This document shows positions 38,401-47,400 of a stretch of 64,000 nucleotides of DNA, piece after piece. The notes beneath the pieces were generated by a model that was not told the origin of the DNA, did not search any database, and worked only from the letters and a program-made list of their open reading frames with translations. Origin of the DNA: Portulaca oleracea (lineage: Eukaryota > Streptophyta > Magnoliopsida > Caryophyllales > Portulacaceae); contig CM055890.1 in NCBI GenBank assembly GCA_029582165.1, positions 3,328,044-3,392,043 of the forward strand, read 5' to 3'. Position 1 is the stretch's first letter; the number at the start of each line of letters is the position of its first letter. A program made the translations under genes and the position numbers.

Positions 38401-41400
38401 GGTCGTGGGTTCAAACCATAACACGGCCATTTTTTAGCTATTTGGATTTTTTTTTTTTTAAAAAAAAAGGTTTACATATGTACCGCCCTTGTTACTTGTT
38501 AGCCGACTATTAGACAGTTCTTACGCATACCCTTTTTTTTTCTTTCATTACTATACAATCATAATATACAACACAATCTCTTCACTTTCTCTAACCCTAA
38601 CTCCATTATTAAATTATATTTTATGTAAGTCACTCTATTATTCTTTTCTCAAGTTACTCTTTTATTAAATTCATTCTCATACTTGGTTGCAATTTATGAA
38701 TTAGATTTATGTGATTAAGTCAATGAAATTAAATTAGGGTTTGTTAATTCATTTAATTGCTTGTTGTATCACTTGTATGTGTATGAATGAGCAAATTTTG
38801 TTAAATTATCGTTTATACACTTATAAATCGAATTATACTCTTTCCTCTTGATTGAATTTATTGTCATATTTAGTTGTAATTTATAAATTAAATTTTTGTG
38901 AATAAATCAATGTGATCAAATTAGGGTTTGATTAAATCAATGTGAATTTATTGTCATATTTGTGTTCAATTTTTAAGGAAATTATCTGACACCATTGACT
39001 TTGAATCCTGGATCCGCCACTGACCCCACAGTCCTTGACCTTGCCGAGTTTGTAACCTCCTCTCTTTCCTTGCACTTAAGCTTATCAATAAAGAAATATT
39101 ATTCAGTTATAAAAGTACTATTAACGTCCTTGTGTTAAATAAGTGCAGAAAGTCTTATACAACCCTATTCACCCCTCCTCTAAGGTTATTTCAGTATATA
39201 TTAAAAGACCAAAATACCCCCATGTTTTATCAAACAATTGTTGTGAGGTGTCATACATTTCTAAAACTAACTGAACGGGGACCACTTTTTTCACACCATT
39301 TCTCTGCACTCTCTCCTCCCCCAAATATTAATACAACTCAACCCATCAAAACCATAAACAAAACCATCTTCTTCTGCTTCTTCTTCATTCGTCCACCACC
39401 CGACCACCAGCACAACCACCTGTCTAACCGCCAACAACATCACCATTACTCAATTCGACACTCAGCCACCACCGAGAACCACCACGACTATTTTAAATCA
39501 AACCACAATCTAATTTTGACACAACCAAGCACAAATCTCTCTCTTCATTCCATCAGCATGTCAATTTCTCAATCTGTTTTTTTGTTTTTGGGTCTTAACT
39601 CAACCCATCAAGACCTAATAACAAGCAAGCATGGAGTGAAAAGGAGGAAGGACGTTAGGTGCGACGTTTGGTTGTCGTAGGTTTGGGCGTCAATCAATAT
39701 AGGTCGCTCACAGCGGCAGCTGCAAGTCTAGTTGCGCGAAATAGATGAGAAAGGGGATGGTGCTCATGGGTGTTTTTGGGTGGTTGAAGTTACTTTTTCT
39801 GACGATATTTGGGATGCAAAAATGGAGTCTGATTGGTGGTTATGGTGTGGGAGTTGAATTCAGTTTCAAATAGGGAATGAGAAGGGATTAGTGCTTGGTT
39901 GTGTCAAACTTAGATTGAGATTTGATTTAAAATGGTCATCGTTGTTCTCGGTGGTGGTTGAGTGCTGAAGTGGTGGTGTTGTAGGTGGTGGTTGGACTAG
40001 TGGTAGTGGTGGTGGTCGGGTAGTGGACGAACGAAGAAAAAGAAGAAGAAGAGTTTGTTTATGGTTTTGATGGGTTGAGTTGTATTAATATTTGAAGGAG
40101 GAAGGAGAAAGTGTAGAGAAGAGATGTGAAAAAAGTTGTCCCCGTTCAATCAGCGTTAGAAATGTTATGACACATCCCAATAATTATTTGATAAAATATA
40201 GGGGTATTTCTGTCTTTTCATATATATTGCTGGAATTCAGTCAAAATGGTCGAAAAATCGCCCAGCTGCCAGTTCTTTGAAGATGTGGTCCCCTTCGAGT
40301 GCATTAAAAAAAGTGGTCCCCTTTTAGTCAGTTGTTAGAAATGTGTGATACCTCCCAACAATTTTCCAACCTTCCTTACCCACTAGCCTGTTAATTTCTT
40401 TGGTGGTTACCCTGAGATAAGAGTCCAGTAGACCAACCAAATTTACCCGATTTAGAAAAAACAAATGGAAAATTGGATTTAAATAATCTGAACTTTGGGT
40501 CATAAACTTATATTAATAATCTAAACTTTAAATTTGGTTCTGAATAATCTGAACTTTGGGTCTCTTGAATTTAACTCAGTGGCATGTTATTAGAATTCAA
40601 GGGGCCCAAAGTTCAGATTATTCATAACCAAATCTAAACTTCATATTGTTAAGTCTATTATGCCCCAAAATTCAAATTATTTAAGTTAAATTTCCCAAAA
40701 TAAATATACATACTCTCCATAAACCCATATAAGTTTAAGTTTAGATGTGAATTCGGTTGACGCACTAAAATAGAGTGAGGGATCATATGTAACAACTTTA
40801 CCACTTATTAATTTTTTGGAAATAACTACAATTTGACAACCTAACCTCTATTACTTTCTATGTGGTTTAAGGACGTCACATTTTGTTTTTCTGGTTTAAA
40901 TATGGGAAAATTTGCATATACTCTCATTCAAGTTTATTATATCTATAAATTTAATTCTATCCTTTTTTTTAGTTAATATTTATGCCCCTCATCTTTTGTC
41001 TAATTTAACTTAGAAATCATTTTAGGTCATTTAACATTTTTTTTTCTTTTGCGAAGGTGTATTGTTTGCTAAAATTATTGTCAATTTTAGCAAACAAATA
41101 TTATTACAAATCATACATTCGCCGAAAAAGTTGCTAATGTTTTTAAAAAGTTTGCTAAATTAAATTGGTTCAAGGGGTCAAAGCAAGTAAATATTAACTC
41201 AAAAATGTCAAAATTGAATTTGTAAATGTCATAAACCTAAAATGGACCGTATGCAAATTTTCCTTTAAAGATGTCCTCTAATATTTGAAGTTATATTTCA
41301 TACAATTTTTTTTATTACAACTATATGCATTATATTCACCGGGCCTTTCTATGGGGATAAACCAAATGTAGGGAGCGGGCCACACAAGCATTAGATTAGA

Positions 41401-44375
41401 CCAACGAAGGTCTGTCCTTGGAAACAAGCCCAGAAGGAACCCCAACAATATTATTGGATTCATCAAGAAAATTGTGATCATCAAAATTAAAATTCTAGCA
41501 AAAATGATAAACTTCTAACTTCAAAAAATTGCTAGGAGATACCACACATTTCTAACAACTTACTAGAAGGGGACCACATTTTTTTAATGCACTCGAAGGG
41601 GACTACATCTTCAAAGAACTGGCTGCTGGGTGATTTTCCGACCATTTTGACTGAATTCCGGCGATATATATATATGAAAAGACAGAAATACTCCTATGTT
41701 TTATCAAACAATTGCTGGGAGATGTCATACATTTCTAAAAACTAACAGGACGGGGACTACTTTTTTCACACCACTTCTCTGCACTTTCTTTCTCCTCCCC
41801 CAAATATCACTCAACCCATCAAAATTATAAACAAACCTATTTCTTCTCCTTTTTCTTCATTCGTCCACCACCCGACCATCGGCACAGCCACCAGTCCAAC
41901 CGTCAACAACACCACCATCACTCAATTCGACACTCAGCCACCACCGAGAACCACCACGACTATTTTAAATCAAACCACAATCTAAGTTTGACACAACCAA
42001 ACACAAATCTCTTTCTTCACTCCATCAACATGTCAATTTCTCAATCTGTTTTTTTTTTTTTTTTTTGTGGGTCTTAACTCAACCCGTCAAGACCTAATAT
42101 CAAGCAAGCAAGGAGAGAGGAGGAAGGGCGTCAGGTGCGACATTTGGGTGTCGTGGGTTTGGGCGTCGGTCAACATTAGCGGCCTCGGCGGCAGCTGAGG
42201 TCTGGTCGCGCAAAATAGAGGAGAAACGGGGATGGTTCAAGATAGAGCTCGGGTGGTTATGACTGTTTTTGGGTGGCTGAAGTGGCTTTTTGTTGTGATA
42301 TTTGGGATGCGAAAATGGAGTCTGATTGGTGGTTATTGTGTGGATGTTGAATTCAGTTCGAAACAGAGAATGAGAAGAGCGATTAGTGTTTGCTTGTGTC
42401 AAACTTAAATTAAAATTTGATTTAAAATGACCATTGTTGTTATCGTCGATGGCTGAGCGCTGAAGTGGCGGTGGTGTTGGTGTTGGTGTTGGTGGTGGTT
42501 AGACTGGTGCTAGAGGTGGTGGTTGGGTAGTGGACGAATGAAGAAGAAAATGAGTTTGTTTATGGTTTTGATGGGTTTAGTTGTATTAATATTTGGAGGA
42601 GGAGAGAGAAAGTGCAGAGAGGAGATGTGAAAATAGTTGTCCCCGTCTAGTCAGTTTTTAGAAATGTATGGTACCTCCCAGCAATTGTTTGATAAAACAT
42701 AGGGGTATTTCTGTCTTTTCATATATACATTGCCGGAGTTCAGTCAAAATGGTCGGAAAATCACCCAACAGTCAGTTCTTTAAAGATGTGGTCCCCTTCG
42801 AGTGCATTAAAAAAATGAGGTCCCTTCTAGTCAATTGTTAGAAATGTGTGACACCTCCTAACAATTTTTTGCTTCTAACTTCCATATCATTAAAACACTG
42901 TGTTTTATATATATTCCAGATAATATATAGAACTTAAGGTACCAAAGTATGTATTTGTTAAATAAACGCATTAGCTTATCAACAATTATAGAATGTGAGG
43001 GATAATAAAATTCAAGAGCTTTTTGATAATTTCTCAACTAGCCTTGCTTTGAAAATGTCAATGAGGCTCTCACGACCTTGAATCGCAATGTAATTTTTAT
43101 TGATTTACTTTTTGGAATAATATCTGTTCAGTTTTTCGGGTCACCTTGAAAGACGAAAGAAAGAATAGGAGCCTTAATACAATGATTGAGTTGTTATGTG
43201 ATTATGAGGTCACGGGTTCGAGTCCCGGAAGCAATCTCTTGCAAAATGCAAGATAAGGTTTTCCTATATTACTCCTTTGTAGTTGAACCCTTCCTAAGCC
43301 TCCGCTTGCGGGGACGTTTTGTGCAACAAACTACCTTTTGTGATATATGATGGACAGAAGATGTATAGAATTAATTTATGAGCATATATATGTATATAAT
43401 TCTGTGGAAACACATGTATAAACTTATAAGTATACTCATAAAATTAACAAGCGTTCACATGCTCAGATCGAAAATGAAAATTGCAAAGTCATTGAGTTTT
43501 GAATGTGTGGTACTGTATAAATTATGAACTCAAATTTACAAAAGTATGGATTATTAAATCCAATTTTCCTATCTAATAATCCCTCCTTTTGCAAATTGGA
43601 TAGCAATAATCCCTACTTTAAATTTGTATTCTAGTGGTTCAAAAAAAAATAAAATTGTATTGTAGTGGTACCAAATCCATCACCACATTCTTTTTAATTT
43701 TTTCATGCCTACCCCATATTGTTTTTGTTTTTTTTGTTTCTGCCCCTAGATAAGTAATGAAATTTACTTCCTAAAACATTTTTTAAATTATTTTTTTGAG
43801 ATTCTGAGCAATTATTATGATTTTTTAAAAGGAATAAAATTGAAAAAAATCATAAAAAATTGAAAAAAAATTGGGTGAAAAGTTGTAATTTCATTAAAAA
43901 TCGTGGTAAAGTGCTGTACAAAGTTTTGATTCAAATGCAACACAAAATCTATGATATTTAGGGTATACACTCGATTGTGTCCCACTACAGTACAATTTTA
44001 TATATATATAGGGTCTTTGGCTCAAAATAATCCGAAGTCGGAAGTCATTGGTTGAAAATAATCCAAACTCACTTTTTGGCTGAAAATAATCAAAACTTTT
44101 AACCAATTTACTCGGATTAAACCGAAATCGATTTCCAGCATCGGAATACTGACTAAGCAGCCTGAGCACGTGTTTCTTTAATTGATTTTGGTTTGAATTT
44201 ATGTTGACTAGGGTCTACATAAGTTGATCAGTCAGCATTCTAACGCTGGAAATCGATTTCGGTTTAGTCTGAGTAAATAGGTTAAAAGTTTGGATTATTT
44301 TCAGCCAAAAAGTGAGTTTGGTTTATTTTCAACCAATGACCTCCGAATTCGGATTATTTTAAACCAAAACCCATG

Positions 44376-44471
<96 letters not shown>

Positions 44472-47400
44472 ATTTGCAACAAGGCAAAGAAAATATTATT
44501 ATTCACAACCTCAAATGAGGAAAGAATACAAGCTCAAAGGAAACATAGTTTTGGAGACTTAGTTGTACATACTATTGATCATGCTACCTAAATGCTTGGT
44601 GTTTTTGGTTGATACAAGACACCTTCTATTAACCTATTGTAGAATTCTTTTCACTGCCAAAATAGTAGGAATGGACATCAAATATTGCAGAGATGGACAT
44701 CAAGTTTGCATGGTGAACATCAAGTTTGCACAGTGAACATCAGAAAGACATCAATTATCCTTGCAAACTTGATGTCCATCTCTGCAATTTTTGATGTCCA
44801 TCCCTGCTCACTCGCTAACCAAATTGTCATTCTCATATTTATATATAATATTTGTAAATTGGAATGGCAAGTTTCTATGCACAAAGAATCTCTTTGGGTA
44901 AAATGGGTTCACAAATATATATCTGAAGCGACAGCCATTCCTTGAATGTGAAATCCGACAAAATATAAGTTGGCATTGGCGGAGACTACTGAGGGTTCGG
45001 GATGAATTGAGACAGATTATGCTAGTAATTAAGTCAATACTCGATATCTTCATCTTATTTCTATTTGTTGGGTTCTCATATTCAAGTTGAATGGCATGGC
45101 ATTGTGTGGAACAAATTCAGAGTTCCTAAATTTTCCTTCATGGCGTGACTGTGTATGTTGAGACGTTTGCTGACTATGGACAAATTGAAGAAATTTGGTT
45201 ATCAATTGGCTAATAGATGTGTTTTATGTGAAAAGGAGGAGGAATTTCATACTCATTTGTTTGAAGATTGTGAATTTGGAAAGGTGGTTTAGAATCATGG
45301 GCTGTGTAATTTGGGCTAGCCTTCTTGCTCCTGGAATGATATTAGCAAGCTCAATTTAGGGGCTGGTCCAAAAGGAAATGCATCAAGTATACTTCTTTTT
45401 CACATCTTTTATCTACTACAGTTAACTGGAAAGAAATAGTAGAATTTTCGAGGATAGTGTTCATTCTTCAGTCATGATTAGTGACCTTATTGCTATGGAT
45501 GTTCAAAGTAGATAAAGAGGAGATAGAGTGTAAATAGTTTTATTTTTTGAGTTTGCTCTTTGCGCAACGTGTGTATGCCCCTCTAAGTATGCCTGAAGTA
45601 GTTTTGTAACTATGTTTTGTTAATGGAATCATCTAGCCAATTTTTCCGAAATATATATATATGATCAAATAATACACATACACTCTTAAAATTAGACTAA
45701 AAGTACATGAGCATGGTATTTCTTGAAGTATAATTCAATTTTCAGAAGATGAAATGGATAATATAGAGAAAAAGATTTTTTTTATGTGTCTAATGAGGTT
45801 ATGCTACTAATTTATGTGTTGGAAAGTTTGCACTTTGCAACCCTAAATTTTTTGGCGATGATTTTGAACCCCACCATTTTTGGAATTATTATTAATTTCC
45901 ACTTCTATGTTTATATGGATAATAACTTTATAGTTGTTTTTTAAAAATAACTAAAACGTCTTATTTAAAGTTTGTCCATGTCTAAAATATATGTAACTAT
46001 CATTTTTGTTTTGTTATTGAAGCCTGAAGCTAAAAATTCAAACTGTACAATCTCAAACGTCAAATTATGTCTTCTTTAGGTTCAATTCTTGAATATATTT
46101 GAGAGAGATATGATCGAGTGAAATAATAAAATTTAAATTAATTAAGGTTGTAGCATCTTCGAAAGGCAGAATAGAGGATATAAAAGAAAGAAGAAAATAA
46201 TTATTTTGATTGCTTGGTCATAATTATGTGGCCCTATCAAAATTAATAAAACAAATGAAAATGCTTTTGTTGCGAGTCATAAAAATAAACAGAAGGACCA
46301 TGATATGGGTATTGGATTAGGGATACCTTCTTTAAGGAAAATATAATTAAGAGATCATGTTTTTATAATGTATTTTGAAGGACAACATACCATGGAGTCT
46401 ACAATTAGGGGAGTTTTGGATGAAATACAACTAAAATTCAATTAGAATTAGTAAATTTAACATAAATAACTTTGGCAAGTATGTAGAACTCTGTCTAACC
46501 TCTCTCCTGAGAGTTCTCGAATAAAAATGTAACTCCAGTTTGCAAAAATTCCACCAGCGTTCAAATTACCCTAAACTCATTGCTATTAAATTGGTACAAA
46601 GTGTCACTATGACAAGAAATGACTAGTTGTTGTGGGTATGCGAAAATTTGAATAATTTGGGTGGAATTGTCTTTTTTGGGTTAAATCCACCAATCTTCCA
46701 TCAATTACCCTCTTCATTTTCAGGAAAATTTGAATAATTTTGGGTGGAATTGTCTTTTTTTATGGGGAAGTTGTAAACTGTAATTTATCTATAGATGTTT
46801 ATCATTTTGGTTTAGTAAATTAGGTAGAAAAGGAAATAAGGAGAAGCATGAAAATGGACATCGAACAATATATATGAAGGAAGTGGAAATAAACGCAAGT
46901 AAACAGATGGGGTAGCATTGGACTATATAGTAATAATAGTATATAGCTATTAATTGGCCAGCAAAGGAGTACTATGTTCTAGTCAACTCAAATGGAGCTA
47001 ATATCAGATGAGCTGCATCTTGCAAACATCAGATTACACACATAAATGGTAACCAAATAAAACTTATCCTCAAACAAGCCATTCAAAACTTTTTAAGTTT
47101 ATATATAGCTTATAATAGTACTCCCTCTGTTTGTTTTTATCAGTCGCCATGGAAATTGTGTCAAAAACTTTGACCATTAATATTTTAATTTTTATAATGA
47201 TTAATCATACAAAATTGATGTCATTAGATTCGTAATAAAAAATACTATTGAAAAAGTATAATATTATATTTTTTTGCAAAATATTTATATTAGAAATTAT
47301 TGATTAAAAATTGGTACTGAAAACCGTAAATGACAGATAAAAAAGAACGGAGGGAGTATATAGCTATTATATTTGTCTGTGTTGAACTGAAGGGTGGAGT

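Larger units (their letters stand above)
37319..40373. mobile_element. Giant foldback family F1, copy 1, disrupted
   Basis: The left end CAAAAAAATTACTAGGAGGT and the right side ACCTCCCAACAATTTTCC match the termini of the intact copy at 41522-42871. The arms share GAAGATGTGGTCCCCTT-type, CAGTCAAAATGGTC-type and ATCAAACAATTG-type blocks. CCTTGCCCA (37310-37318) and CCTTACCCA (40374-40382) look like a 9-bp target duplication with one mismatch. The left arm is split by a 1.7-kb insertion (about 37476-39193). No transposase is present. Confidence 0.78.

Noticed and set aside
38341..38420. Possible tRNA-derived B box (GTGGGTTCAAACC) in the hAT element
   Set aside because: No A box or SINE borders are seen; it may be chance.
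39132..39680. 182-residue frame
   Set aside because: It spans an LTR-like end and a foldback arm, and the composition is repeat-like.
43220..43245. tRNA-like B box
   Set aside because: It is part of an Au-type SINE; no cloverleaf can be formed with the flanks.
46299..46309. CArG box (MADS binding site)
   Set aside because: CCATGATATGG has seven bases between CC and GG instead of six, so it does not fit the consensus.
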